DNA of 64,000 nucleotides from Streptomyces sp. WM6386 (GTDB taxonomy: Bacteria; Actinomycetota; Actinomycetes; Streptomycetales; Streptomycetaceae). The translations under genes and the position numbers were made by a program. The notes beneath the pieces are model-generated. The model was not told where the DNA came from. It saw only the letters and a list, made by a program, of their open reading frames with translations, and did no database searches. Where the stretch lies: assembly GCF_000972385.1 (NCBI RefSeq), contig NZ_JXTE01000012.1:62001-126000 (forward strand), written 5' to 3'. Numbering within the stretch: the stretch's first letter is position 1; each line of letters opens with the position of its first letter. Of the stretch, positions 55,587 to 64,000 are shown one piece after another.

Positions 55587-58144
55587 ACGCCTCCGTCCGC
55601 CTGAGCGTGTCCTCCCTGCGCGCTCACAGGCGCCGCTTCGCCGGAACCTTCCTCGCGGTGTTCCTCGGCGTCGCCTTCCTGGCCGGCACGCTCGTCATGG
55701 GCGACACCCTGCGCGCCAGCTTCGACACGATGTTCGGCAGGGCGACCAGCGGCACGGACGCCGTGGTCCGCAGCGCCGACGCCATCACCACACCGGGCGA
55801 GAGCGAGGGCGTACGCCAGCCGATCGCCATAGACCTGGTGAACGCCGTCGAACGCGTCCCCGGCGTGGCGGCCGCCGCCCCCGGCATCCAGGGCGCGGGC
55901 CAATTGGTCGGCGCGAACGGCGACCCCATCGGCGGCCAGGGTCCGCCCACCCTCGCGGGCAACTGGATCGCCGATCCCGAGCTCAACGCCTACCAGCTCG
56001 CCGAGGGCCGCGCCCCCGCGAAATCGGGCGAGGTCGTCATCGACCGGGGCACCGCCAAGCGCGGCGACCTGAAGATCGGCGACACGACGACGCTGCGAAC
56101 GCCGGACCCGGTCGAGGTGACGATCGTCGGCCTGGCGACCTTCGGCGGCGAGGACGGCATGGCCCAGGTGACGTTCACCGGCATGACGCAGGCCGACGCC
56201 GAGAAGTACCTCACCGCACGGCCCGGCGAGGCGGCCACCATCCAGGTGCGCGCCGGTCCCGGCGTCAGCCAGCAGGAGCTTGTCGACCGGCTGACTCCCG
56301 TACTGCCCAAGGGGGTCGAGGCGATCACCGGTCAGAAGTCGGCCGAGGAGAACACCGAGATGATCTCCAGCCAGTTCCTGACCATCTTCACTCTCTTCCT
56401 CCTCGTCTTCTCCGGCGTCGCCCTGCTGGTGGCGACCTTCTCCATCCACAACACCTTCGCGATCGTCGTCGCCCAACGCACCCGTGAGAACGCCCTGTTG
56501 CGCGCCCTGGGCGCCTCCCGCCGCCAGGTCACCGCGTCGACCCTGATGGAGGCGACCGTGGTCGCGGTGACGGCCTCGCTCGTCGGCCTGGCGGGTGGCA
56601 CAGGCATCGCCGCTGGTCTCCAGGCCCTGTTCCCGGCGATCGGATTCCCGTTCCCCGAGGGCGACTTGGTGGTCAGCGCGCTGTCCATGCTGCTGCCGCT
56701 CGCGGTCGGCATCGTGGTCTGCCTCGGCTCCGCGCTCCTGCCCGCCGTACGGGCGGGCCGCACCGCCCCCATGGCGGCACTCCGCGAAACCGCCGTCGAC
56801 GCCTCGGGCGCCTCCCGCGTCCGCGCCGTCACCGGGATGGGACTCGCCGCCCTCGCCCTCGGCGTGACGATCAGCGGCGTCCTCGTCTCGCCGTCCCTGT
56901 GGCTCGCGGGCAGCGGTGCCGTGCTGGCCCTGGCCTCGTTCGTGGTCCTCGGCCCGGTCGCCGCCACCACAGCGGTACGCGTCCTCGGCGGCCCTCTCGA
57001 CCGACTGCGCGGCGTCACCGGGGGCCTCGCCCGCCGCAACGCCCTGCGCAGCCCGAAGCGTACGGCCGCCACCGCCGGCGCCCTGATGATCGGCGTCGCG
57101 GTCGTCTCCCTGTTCACCGTGTTCGCCGCGTCTCTCAAGGCGACCATGGACCAGACCGTCTCCCGCTCCTTCGCTGGCGACATCGCGGTGAGCACCCCGG
57201 CGTTCGGCGCGGGCGGCAGCGGCCTGAGCCCTCGTCTGGCCGGCGCCGTCGACAAGCTGCCCGAGGTGGACACGGCCGTCGGACTCGGCCGCGGAGTCGC
57301 CGAAGTCGACGGCAAGGGAAGGGCGTTGACCGTCACCGACCCCTTGGCGCTGGAGCGCACCTTCGACCTGGGCACGATCAAGGGCTCCCTGAGCGACCTC
57401 GGCACGGACGGCCTCGCCATCACCGAGAGCGAGGCCGACAATCAGGGACTGAAGACCGGCGACACGACCCGACTGACGTTCACCGACGGCAAGAACGAGA
57501 CCTTCACGGTCCGTGCCGTCTACGGCCGGTCCGAACTCGCGGGGGAGTACGTCATCACCCGCGCGGCCTGGGAACCGCACCGCACCCAGGACTCCGACAC
57601 CCTCCTCGCCGTGTCGTTCAAGGACGGCGTGAGCACGGACACCGGCAAGGCCGCGGTGGAGAAGGTGGCCGAGCGCTACGGCAACCCCGAGGTACAGACC
57701 CGGGACGAGTACGCGCAGTCCTCTGCGGGCGGCATCGACATGATGCTCACCCTGGTCTACGCCCTGCTGGCCCTGGCGGTCCTCATCGCACTGCTCGGCA
57801 TCGCCAACACCCTGACCCTGGCGATCCACGAACGCACCCGGGAACTGGGCCTGCTGCGGGCGGTCGGCCAGACCCGCTCCCAACTGCGGGCCATGGTCCG
57901 CTGGGAGTCGGTCCTGGTGGCCGCGTTCGGCACGGTCGGGGGCCTGGCGCTCGGCGGGTTCCTCGGCTGGGTCCTGGTCAAGGCCTCCGACGGCGCGAGC
58001 GACAGCGACTTCGCCTTCGCGATGCCGCCGCTGCAACTCGTGATCGTGGCCCTGGTGGGCCTGGCGGCGGGCGCCTTGGCGGGCCTGCGCCCGGCCCGTC
58101 GCGCGGCACGCCTGGACGTACTGCGGGCGATCGCCACCGAGTGA
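55583..58144 (+). CDS. FtsX/MacB-like ABC transporter permease
   Basis: This 853-residue membrane protein has two FtsX domains, each with an N-terminal membrane helix, a large extracellular MacB-PCD-like domain and three further helices. The first set is near residues 17-40, 265-290, 315-345 and 360-385. The second set is near 485-510 and in the last 140 residues. Repeated family motifs are TRENALLRALGASRRQV and TRELGLLRAVGQTRSQLR. With the ATPase it forms a mechanotransmission or lipoprotein/drug-export complex, common in Streptomyces beside TetR regulators. Substrate unknown. The ATG at 55583 overlaps the ATPase stop in ATGA. Confidence 0.9.
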   Translation: MNASVRLSVSSLRAHRRRFAGTFLAVFLGVAFLAGTLVMGDTLRASFDTMFGRATSGTDAVVRSADAITTPGESEGVRQPIAIDLVNAVERVPGVAAAAPGIQGAGQLVGANGDPIGGQGPPTLAGNWIADPELNAYQLAEGRAPAKSGEVVIDRGTAKRGDLKIGDTTTLRTPDPVEVTIVGLATFGGEDGMAQVTFTGMTQADAEKYLTARPGEAATIQVRAGPGVSQQELVDRLTPVLPKGVEAITGQKSAEENTEMISSQFLTIFTLFLLVFSGVALLVATFSIHNTFAIVVAQRTRENALLRALGASRRQVTASTLMEATVVAVTASLVGLAGGTGIAAGLQALFPAIGFPFPEGDLVVSALSMLLPLAVGIVVCLGSALLPAVRAGRTAPMAALRETAVDASGASRVRAVTGMGLAALALGVTISGVLVSPSLWLAGSGAVLALASFVVLGPVAATTAVRVLGGPLDRLRGVTGGLARRNALRSPKRTAATAGALMIGVAVVSLFTVFAASLKATMDQTVSRSFAGDIAVSTPAFGAGGSGLSPRLAGAVDKLPEVDTAVGLGRGVAEVDGKGRALTVTDPLALERTFDLGTIKGSLSDLGTDGLAITESEADNQGLKTGDTTRLTFTDGKNETFTVRAVYGRSELAGEYVITRAAWEPHRTQDSDTLLAVSFKDGVSTDTGKAAVEKVAERYGNPEVQTRDEYAQSSAGGIDMMLTLVYALLALAVLIALLGIANTLTLAIHERTRELGLLRAVGQTRSQLRAMVRWESVLVAAFGTVGGLALGGFLGWVLVKASDGASDSDFAFAMPPLQLVIVALVGLAAGALAGLRPARRAARLDVLRAIATE

Positions 58145-58176
58145 GACAGGGACTGCCGCAAGATGTCACCGCCCGG

Positions 58177-58776
58177 TCAGCCGACAACGGCCGACCGGGC
58201 GGGAGCATGTTCGGTCCTGAGGGCGTCGACCTCGGCGAACACCCGAGGTGTCTTCTCCGCGAGACGCCGCGGCGGCCGCCCCGCCCCGGCTTTCACGGCG
58301 GCCGGCGCGGAAAGCGCGAACCATACGACCTTGCCCGCCTCCCCGTCCGGCCGCACGCCCCAGCTCTCGCTGACTGCGGCCACCATGGCGAGCCCCCGCC
58401 CACGGGTGGCGAGCGTGCCGGCTTCCAGGAGGTTGTCGGGCATGTCCTCCACGACCGGCAGACGCGGGTCGTGGTCGTGCACCGAGACCATGAGCCGGTC
58501 GAGGACCAGCTCGATCTCCACGGTGCACATCTTGTCGGGCTGGGCGTGCCGGTGGACGTTGGTCAAGAGCTCCGTCACACCGAGCGCCGCCCGGTCTATG
58601 AGGGGGTCGAGATGCCAGTAGCGCAACTGCGCAGAGACGATTCTGCGGACCTGGCCGATCCGCGACGGCAGGGCTTGGAGCTCCACCGTGCAGTGCCTGC
58701 TTGGGTGACTGATCACGGCTGCGACTCCCCGACTGAAGAGGTCCGGAAGAACACGGAGTTCGGATCGATCCAGCAA
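58177..58776 (-). CDS. Anti-sigma-factor-like ATP-binding protein (HATPase_c_2)
   Basis: This 199-residue protein has a C-terminal-shifted RsbW/SpoIIAB-type ATPase domain (about 30-155). The N-box is ALGVTELLTNVHRHA and the G-boxes DHDPRLPVV and ATRGRGLAMVAAVSESWG. Streptomyces has many such lone kinases with SpoIIE partners elsewhere. The N-terminal 25 residues may be excluded if a downstream GTG is used. The basic tail after residue 160 is unassigned. It is convergent with the FtsX permease gene. Confidence 0.85.
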   Translation of the reverse strand: MLDRSELRVLPDLFSRGVAAVISHPSRHCTVELQALPSRIGQVRRIVSAQLRYWHLDPLIDRAALGVTELLTNVHRHAQPDKMCTVEIELVLDRLMVSVHDHDPRLPVVEDMPDNLLEAGTLATRGRGLAMVAAVSESWGVRPDGEAGKVVWFALSAPAAVKAGAGRPPRRLAEKTPRVFAEVDALRTEHAPARSAVVG

Positions 58777-58903
58777 GGCGCCTGATGAAACGGCCGCCTG
58801 CTGCCATGCCCGGCGGGCTGGTTCGCAGCGTTATCGCCGGTAAACCCAGAGTGACGTGAGAACAGCGTGACTCAAGGGGTGGGGTCCCGCAACTCGCGGT
58901 TCC

Positions 58904-59227
58904 TCACCCGTTACGTCCCGCGGCCCTCCGTACGGCCTCGATGAACCGGCGTGCCGCGGGTGGACCCGGCTCGCCCGGCGCTGGGTCGTGATCGCCGAGG
59001 GTCAGCAGATACCGCTTGCCGTTGAGGTCGGCGAGGGCCCGGTCATCGGCGGCGAACCAGGGCTTGGACGCCCGCACCGCCTGCACCGGTGCGCTGTCGA
59101 TCTCGCTGCCGTAGCTGGTGAGCAACTCCAGCCGGCCGTCGCTGATCCGGACCTGCCCGGCCCGGGTGAGCGAACGCAGCCGCTTCCCGATCCGCACGCC
59201 CGTGGCCGTGAACTCCGGCTCCGCCAT
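58904..59227 (-). CDS. Hypothetical protein, 107 residues
   Basis: I do not recognise a family. The sequence alternates short beta-like segments (ATGVRIGKRLRSLTRAG, VRISDGRLELLTSYGSEI, KRYLLTLGDHDP) and ends in a basic helix RRFIEAVRRAAGR. The pattern suggests a small PH-like or beta-barrel protein in the cytoplasm, without signal peptide or membrane segment. The ATG at 59227 is followed by normal high-GC coding bias, which supports a real gene. A 333-base non-coding region follows before the cds1-like gene. Confidence 0.6.
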   Translation of the reverse strand: MAEPEFTATGVRIGKRLRSLTRAGQVRISDGRLELLTSYGSEIDSAPVQAVRASKPWFAADDRALADLNGKRYLLTLGDHDPAPGEPGPPAARRFIEAVRRAAGRNG

Positions 59228-59560
59228 GCTCCCCGCCCCCTAGTGCGTTCTCGGTGTGCCGGCCCACGACCCGGCCCGATACGTGATCCAGTGTGCGCCC
59301 CCGTCCGGGACCGGCGCGTCCCGTCCGGTGCAGTCTGCCCGCACCCGGCGTCGAGCACCAGTGCGCATGCGACCCCCGGTGCGGGAGCCCGGAGCACTCG
59401 TCCGAATGCGCCCCCATGGCCTTGCGGAGCCCGGCCCCCAGGGTGGCCTTTGGGGTGCTCAAAGGTGTGTTTATGCAGGTGAGAAGCGTGCGGAAGGTGC
59501 TTATGATCGATGTGTCGACAGCGCGATCCGCTGTCGGCGCGAAGCCTAAGGAGCCCCGCC
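59228..59560. other. Non-coding region upstream of the cds1-like gene
   Basis: No gene with convincing coding bias lies here. The right part has AT-richer stretches (GTGTTTATGCAG, GTGCTTATGATC) that may contain the promoter of the downstream gene, and the inverted repeat at 59516-59536 sits close to its ribosome binding site. I see nothing recognisable in 59228-59450. Confidence 0.5.
59516..59536 (+). promoter_or_regulatory. Leader hairpin before the cds1-like gene
   Basis: CGACAGCG (59516-59523) and CGCTGTCG (59529-59536) are exact complements around CGATC. The hairpin ends 11 bases before the AAGGAG ribosome binding site (from 59548), so it can influence translation or serve as an operator. 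Confidence 0.4.
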
Positions 59561-60685
59561 GTGAGCACCCCCCAGCAGACCCGGACCGGCGCCACCCTCG
59601 ACGTCGACCACAGCGACGCCTCCTACCGTGACTGGCTGAAAGAGGCTGTACGCAAGGTCCAGGCCGATGCCAACCGCTCGGCCGACACGCACCTCCTGCG
59701 CTTCCCGCTGCCGGAGAAGTGGGGCATCGACCTGTACCTCAAGGACGAGTCGACCCACCCGACCGGCAGCCTCAAGCACCGTCTCGCCCGCTCGCTGTTC
59801 CTCTACGGTCTGTGCAATGGCTGGATCCGGCCCGGCCGCCCGGTGATCGAGGCGTCCAGCGGATCGACGGCCGTCTCCGAGGCGTACTTCGCCGGACTGA
59901 TCGGCGTGCCCTTCATCGCTGTCATGCCGCGCACGACCAGCGCCGAGAAGATCCGCCTCATCGAGTTCCATGGCGGCCAGTGCCACTTCGTGGACGACTC
60001 GCGCAGGATGTACGAGGAGTCGGCCCGGCTCGCGGTGGACACCGGCGGCCACTACATGGACCAGTTCACCTACGCGGAACGGGCCACCGACTGGCGCGGC
60101 AACAACAACATCGCCGAATCCATCTTCCGTCAGCTGGAGCTGGAGCGGTTCCCGGAACCCGCGTGGATCGTCGCCACGGCCGGCACCGGCGGCACCTCGG
60201 CGACCATCGCCCGTTACGTCCACTACACCCAGCGCGACACCCGCATCTGTGTCGCCGACCCGGAGAACTCCTGTTTCTTCGAGGGCTGGACCACCGGCGA
60301 TCCGGACGTCACCTGCGACTGCGGCTCCCGCATCGAGGGCATCGGCCGGCCACGCATGGAGCCGAGCTTCGTGCCCGGCGCCGTCGACCGGATGATGAAG
60401 GTCCCCGACGCCGCCAGCGTCGCCGCGGTACGGGCACTGGAACAGGCCATCGGCCGCAAGGCGGGCGGCTCGACCGGCACCGGTCTGTGGAGCGCGCTGA
60501 AGATCGTCGCCGAGATGGTGGCCGAGGGGCGGCGGGGCAGCGTGGTGACGCTGCTGTGCGACCCGGGGGACCGGTACCTCGACAAGTACTACTCGGACGC
60601 GTGGCTGGCCGAACAGGGTCTGGACATCCAGCCGTACGCGGCGGCGATCGAGTCGCTGCTCGAGACGGGAGTCTGGCCCTGCTGA
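59561..60685 (+). CDS. Cds1-like PLP-dependent cysteine synthase/desulfhydrase
   Basis: This 374-residue fold-type II PLP enzyme carries the Schiff-base lysine Lys72 in [15 protein letters not shown], the substrate loop [15 protein letters not shown] and the phosphate-binding [13 protein letters not shown]. It is longer than CysK and matches the group of mycobacterial Cds1 (L-cysteine desulfhydrase), which also has the Cys pair CDCGS and the late [14 protein letters not shown]. It likely degrades cysteine to sulfide, pyruvate and ammonia. The GTG at 59561 has AAGGAG 8 bases upstream; an upstream ATG at 59510 lies within the leader hairpin. The last codons and the TGA overlap the dispersed repeat copy B. 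Confidence 0.88.
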   Translation: MSTPQQTRTGATLDVDHSDASYRDWLKEAVRKVQADANRSADTHLLRFPLPEKWGIDLYLKDESTHPTGSLKHRLARSLFLYGLCNGWIRPGRPVIEASSGSTAVSEAYFAGLIGVPFIAVMPRTTSAEKIRLIEFHGGQCHFVDDSRRMYEESARLAVDTGGHYMDQFTYAERATDWRGNNNIAESIFRQLELERFPEPAWIVATAGTGGTSATIARYVHYTQRDTRICVADPENSCFFEGWTTGDPDVTCDCGSRIEGIGRPRMEPSFVPGAVDRMMKVPDAASVAAVRALEQAIGRKAGGSTGTGLWSALKIVAEMVAEGRRGSVVTLLCDPGDRYLDKYYSDAWLAEQGLDIQPYAAAIESLLETGVWPC

Positions 60686-60832
60686 GCGCTCCGCGGGAAG
60701 TGCCGCGATGTGCTGTCGGCCGTTCGCGGCGCCGTCGTGGCTGGTCGCGCCCCGCGGCGGAGCCGCATATGGATACGGCCCCGCGCCCCTTCAGGGCGCT
60801 GTCGAGCCGTAGAGGACTTCACCCGGCCCGCT
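60680..60832. repeat. Dispersed repeat, copy B (about 150 bp)
   Basis: This is about 90% identical to 37216-37370, including TGCTGAGCGCTCCGCGGGAA and GCCGCATATGGATACGGCCC. It begins inside the last two codons of the cds1-like gene (...Pro-Cys-stop) and ends at the stop of the convergent SRPBCC gene. In copy A the same bases lie 25 bases after cchI. Confidence 0.8.
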
Positions 60833-61308
60833 CAGGCGGCGATACGCCGGTCCAGTGCGGCGACCGCGCCCCGGAACGCCCGCCCCAGCCCGGGGCGTCC
60901 GAGCTTCGCCATGAGGCGGACCGGGGCCGTGCCGTCGAGGGCGAAGGTCCAGCGCACCAGAGTGCCCGTTCCCGAGGGGGTGAGCCGCCACTCCTCGGCG
61001 AAGGCGTGGATGCCGGGGGTGTTCGCCACGTCGACGCGGTAGGCGTACACCTCGGGTTCCTTCGCCGCGATGATCGTCTCCTGGAAGCGTCCGCCGCCCC
61101 TGAGACGGATCTCGCGGGTAGAGCCGTCGCCGGTCGGCCGGGCGAAGGTGACCGCCGAGAACCACTCCGTCCAGCCCGGCACATCGTCGGCGAGGGCCCG
61201 GTAGACGACCTCCGGGCCGGCGGACATCTCCCGGGCGAAGACCATGCGCACGGGAGCGACCTCGATGAAGTCGAGCCCCACGGCGCGCAGTTGGTGAGCC
61301 ACGATCAC
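60832..61308 (-). CDS. SRPBCC-family (START-like) protein
   Basis: This 158-residue protein shows the polyketide-cyclase/SRPBCC helix-grip fold. It opens with VAPVRMVFAREMSAGPEVVY and continues with WTEWFSAVTFARP, the central strands RLRGGGRFQETIIAAKEPEV and the C-terminal helix LGRPGLGRAFRGAVAALDRR. Such proteins bind hydrophobic ligands or act as cyclases, dehydratases or lipid carriers. No active site is obvious. The ATG/GTG start at 61308 is followed by normal coding bias. It is convergent with the cds1-like gene and lies 45 bases downstream of the DeoR gene on the same strand. Confidence 0.85.
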   Translation of the reverse strand: MIVAHQLRAVGLDFIEVAPVRMVFAREMSAGPEVVYRALADDVPGWTEWFSAVTFARPTGDGSTREIRLRGGGRFQETIIAAKEPEVYAYRVDVANTPGIHAFAEEWRLTPSGTGTLVRWTFALDGTAPVRLMAKLGRPGLGRAFRGAVAALDRRIAA

Positions 61309-61353
61309 ACCCCCAGGTGACGACAGAGGGGTGACACCCTAACTGACACCCAG

Positions 61354-62184
61354 TCAGCTGTCTGCAGCCCCACCGGGCTCACCGGCCACCACCAGCCGCC
61401 GCAGCTGCTCGGCGACCTCCTCGCGCGCCGCCGTGGGCAGCCCCGCGTCCGTCACCAGCGTGTCGACCTGGTCCAGCGCCGCGAACGAACTCAGGCCCAC
61501 GGTGCCCCACTTGGTGTGGTCGGCGACCACCACGACCCGTCGCGCCGACTGCACCAGACGGCGGTTGGTCTCCGCCTCGGCGAGATTCGGCGTGGAAAGA
61601 CCGGCCTCGACCGATATCCCGTGGACCCCGAGGAACAGCACGTCGAAGTGGAGCGCCGCGATCGCCTGGTCGGCCACCGGGCCCACCAGCGAGTCGGACG
61701 GCGTACGCACACCTCCGGTCAGCACGACCGTGGCCGCACCCTGACGGGGGCCCGTGGTGCGCTGCGCCGCGTGGAAGACATCGGCCACCCGCACCGAGTT
61801 GGTGACGACCGTGAGATCCGGCACGTCCAGCAGATGGTGGGCGAGCGCGTACGTCGTCGTACCGCCCGAAAGGGCGATCGCGGAGCCCGGGGCGACCAGT
61901 TCCGCCGCCGCTCGCGCGATGTCCTCCTTGGCGGTCAGTTCCAGGCCCGACTTGGCCTCGAAGCCCGGCTCGTGCGTGCTCGCCTCGACCACCGGGACCG
62001 CGCCGCCGTGCACCTTCTCCAGAACACCCTGCCGGGCGAGCGCGTCTAGATCACGACGCACGGTCATGTCCGACACGCCGAGCTTGCGGGTCAGCTCATT
62101 GACCCGGACGCCACCGCGACGCCGGACCTCGTCCAGGATGAGGGCGCGCCGCTGCTCCGCGAGGAGGTTCTGATTCTCGCTCAC
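61354..62184 (-). CDS. DeoR/GlpR-family transcriptional regulator (intact)
   Basis: This 276-residue protein has the full DeoR helix-turn-helix (about 8-65; LILDEVRRRGGVRVNELTRK, LGVSDMTVRRDLDALARQGV, HGGAVPV) and an effector domain with LSGGTTTYALAHHLLDVPDL, VVLTGGVRTPSDSLVGPVAD and LGVHGISVEAGLSTP. All the elements missing from the regulator at 40783-41499 are present here, so it serves as a local reference. It probably senses a sugar phosphate. No target gene is adjacent on the same strand except the SRPBCC gene. The start at 62184 fits the family. Confidence 0.9.
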   Translation of the reverse strand: MSENQNLLAEQRRALILDEVRRRGGVRVNELTRKLGVSDMTVRRDLDALARQGVLEKVHGGAVPVVEASTHEPGFEAKSGLELTAKEDIARAAAELVAPGSAIALSGGTTTYALAHHLLDVPDLTVVTNSVRVADVFHAAQRTTGPRQGAATVVLTGGVRTPSDSLVGPVADQAIAALHFDVLFLGVHGISVEAGLSTPNLAEAETNRRLVQSARRVVVVADHTKWGTVGLSSFAALDQVDTLVTDAGLPTAAREEVAEQLRRLVVAGEPGGAADS

Positions 62185-62475
62185 GTACGCTCCGGTCCTT
62201 TCGCCTCAACCCGTCCGACACGCCCCGCACACCTGCTCCGACGAGGACATTCTCCCCGTTCCCGGTGCATGGACGCCCCATCCTCGCACGGCACGGTACC
62301 GGTCGCGCCACCGGCCGTCACGGCGCGCGCATGTCACTTCGGCCTTATCCTCCGCCCCGACCGTCACACAGAACGGGGAGATTCCGTGACGAGAGGTGTA
62401 CGGCGCAGCCTCAGCGGAGATCCTTGAGCCCGCACCGACAAAGCGGGCGGCACGTCACGGGGGAAGAGCGAAACA

Positions 62476-64000
62476 GTGGAACATGTGCAGGAACGTGCCT
62501 CGACGGGCGGGCCGGAGGGCTCCGCGCTGGAGCTGCTGGTCCACGGGGTGGGCGGTACGACGCCCGAGAAGATGCTCGACGATCCGCGGACGGTGCGGAT
62601 CACCGGCGACGACACGGCGGCCGTGTTCCGGCGCGCCGAGGACGCCGGGACCGACCCCGGACCCGACCACCCCCGGCGCGAGCCGGTGCCCGAGGCGTAC
62701 GTCTGGTGCAACCTCACCTCCGGCAACGCCTCACGCGCCCTGTGGCTGCTGCTGCTCCCGTTCATGGTGGTCAACCTCGCCCACTGGATGCGCCCCGCCG
62801 CCCGCGGCCGCACCCGCACGGTCCGGCTGTACGGGCTGCTGGTGCGGCTGGCCGGACTCTCCCTGACGGTGCTGCTGGTCGCGGCCGTCTGCGAGGTGGC
62901 CCTCGATCTCACGGCATGGCAGTGCGCGGGCGCACGCGCGTGTGCCGACCGGCACTCCTGGCTGGGCTTCCTGTCGCCGACCGTCTCCGACGGCGGCTGG
63001 TGGAGCCGCCCCGGCCGCAGGCTCGCCCTCGCCGCCCTGCTCCCCACCGTGCTCACCTGCCTGCTGTGGTACCTGTCCCACCGCACCTGGAACGCCTACG
63101 AGTCGCAAGCGCCGATGTCCCGCCCGGCCGAGCCCGACGAGGACACGGCCCGCACCGCCCTCGGCCGACCCGGCTTCTGGTACGGACGCCGGCTGGTGGC
63201 CCGGCTGCGCGCCGCCCACACCGCCGCTGCCCTGCTCACGGTCGCCGCGGCCGTCGGCTCCGCGGCGGCCCGCTTCGACCGCCGTCCCGACGGACCCGCC
63301 CTGCTCGACGCGCTGGGCCGGCTCCTGATGGTGTCGCTGGCCGGCGGCGCGGTCATGGTCGTCTGGGTGGTCTGCCGCCGCGGCCGCAGCGAGAACCGCC
63401 TCGACCGAGAGCTCGACGAGCATCTCGTACGACGTCTGCCGCTCGCCGCGCTCGGCCTGCTCGCCCTGACCATGCTGTACGCCGGCTGGGAGCGCCCGGG
63501 ATGGGAGTCGCAGGGGCGGCTGCCGGGCGACGCCACCTTCGGCGGCATCGCCCTGGTCCAGGGACTGATCGTGATCGTCATGGCCGCCGTGGCCCATACG
63601 CTGCACCGCACCCATCCCGACCCGCGTGCCGCCATGCGCGGCCTGGGCGGGCCCGCCGTCGCGATGCTCGCCTGCGCTCTCGGCGGGGTGATGTCCGGCG
63701 GTGTGTCCCAGCGTGTGGCCGACTGGCTGGACGGCACCGGAACCACCATGACCGGACCGCCGGTCCTGCTGACCTGGCAGGCGTCCGTGATCCCGCCGCT
63801 CATCGTCGTCCTGCTGGTGCTGTGCGGCTGGCTGGGGCGTCGCACCTGGCAGCTGCGCCGCACCGAGCTCGCCGGCGTGGACACCGACTACCCGGACAAG
63901 CCCAAGGACCGGGCCCGGACCCGGCGTATCGCCAACGCCCGCGCGCTGGCCACGCTCACCGACCGGGCCCCGCTGATCGTCGCCGTCACCTCCGCCACGA
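62476..64000 (+). CDS. Large polytopic membrane protein with hydrolase-like opening (3' end outside the window)
   Basis: About 508 codons are visible and the frame is still open at the window end. The N-terminus carries ALELLVHGVGGTTPEKMLDD, similar to the oxyanion-hole strand of alpha/beta hydrolases. At least eight membrane segments follow (first WLLLLPFMVVNLAHW near residue 100). Loops are rich in Arg/Pro. A similar architecture occurs in uncharacterised Streptomyces integral membrane proteins of about 700 residues. The GTG at 62476 has GGGAAGAG about 10 bases upstream. Function unknown; the C-terminal part would be needed for a better assignment. Confidence 0.75.
   Translation, partial: MEHVQERASTGGPEGSALELLVHGVGGTTPEKMLDDPRTVRITGDDTAAVFRRAEDAGTDPGPDHPRREPVPEAYVWCNLTSGNASRALWLLLLPFMVVNLAHWMRPAARGRTRTVRLYGLLVRLAGLSLTVLLVAAVCEVALDLTAWQCAGARACADRHSWLGFLSPTVSDGGWWSRPGRRLALAALLPTVLTCLLWYLSHRTWNAYESQAPMSRPAEPDEDTARTALGRPGFWYGRRLVARLRAAHTAAALLTVAAAVGSAAARFDRRPDGPALLDALGRLLMVSLAGGAVMVVWVVCRRGRSENRLDRELDEHLVRRLPLAALGLLALTMLYAGWERPGWESQGRLPGDATFGGIALVQGLIVIVMAAVAHTLHRTHPDPRAAMRGLGGPAVAMLACALGGVMSGGVSQRVADWLDGTGTTMTGPPVLLTWQASVIPPLIVVLLVLCGWLGRRTWQLRRTELAGVDTDYPDKPKDRARTRRIANARALATLTDRAPLIVAVTSAT

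Noticed and set aside
58177..58776. Two-component histidine kinase
   Set aside because: The ATPase domain lacks a phosphorylatable H-box and membrane or HAMP segments. It fits a RsbW-type kinase.
37216..60832. The two 150-bp repeats as ends of a composite transposon
   Set aside because: There is no transposase, no target-site duplication and no terminal inverted repeat, and the 23 kb between them contains ordinary chromosomal genes.

Overview
The window is high-GC (about 72%) actinobacterial DNA with strong codon bias, GTG starts, SpoIIE/HATPase regulators and many LuxR, TetR, LysR and DeoR regulators. It is almost certainly a Streptomyces chromosome arm. The identification rests on a complete coelichelin-type siderophore cluster whose gene order and NRPS specificity codes match the cluster known from S. 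coelicolor.

Region 1 (1-15.9 kb) is mixed accessory content. It starts with a FecCD/FecE-type (BtuCD-like) importer preceded by a recognisable cobalamin riboswitch. Next come an acyltransferase, an atypical LuxR-type response regulator with two palindromes upstream, an acyl-CoA-dehydrogenase-like flavoprotein, small membrane proteins and lipoproteins, a multidomain SpoIIE phosphatase, an M43 metalloprotease and a LysR/DJ-1 pair. The region ends with a divergent copper locus: copA and a secreted His-rich protein, with two CsoR-like palindromes placed between their -35 and -10 elements. A decayed FecCD permease gene sits just before the siderophore cluster.

Region 2 (15.96-38.8 kb) is the coelichelin cluster cchA-K. 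CchB hydroxylates ornithine and CchA formylates it. CchH, with domains A-T-E-C-A-T-E-C-A-T, assembles the tetrapeptide and has no thioesterase domain. CchK is the MbtH partner and CchJ an esterase. CchC, CchD, CchE and CchF import the ferric complex. CchG and CchI look like the two halves of one asymmetric exporter. IdeR/DmdR-type iron boxes lie at every divergent or internal promoter.

Region 3 (38.9-53 kb) holds a GH15 glycosidase, a sugar-phosphate locus (a degraded DeoR regulator, a SIS isomerase and a class II aldolase), an RlmG-like methyltransferase, AlkB, a ROK regulator, an XRE/SDR pair, a LuxR regulator, an RpiB-like isomerase, and a divergent ilvY/long-form ilvC pair with nested palindromes between them.

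Region 4 (53-64 kb) holds a broken cupin locus, a TetR gene divergent from a SHOCT-ABC-FtsX operon, an anti-sigma-type ATPase, a Cds1-like PLP enzyme, an SRPBCC protein, an intact DeoR regulator and the start of a large membrane protein. A dispersed repeat of about 150 bp occurs twice, after cchI and after the cds1-like gene.

I found no tRNA, rRNA, CRISPR array, insertion sequence or prophage. The main system is known. The less usual material is the complementary degeneration of CchG/CchI, the riboswitch- and copper-controlled promoters, and several gene relics.
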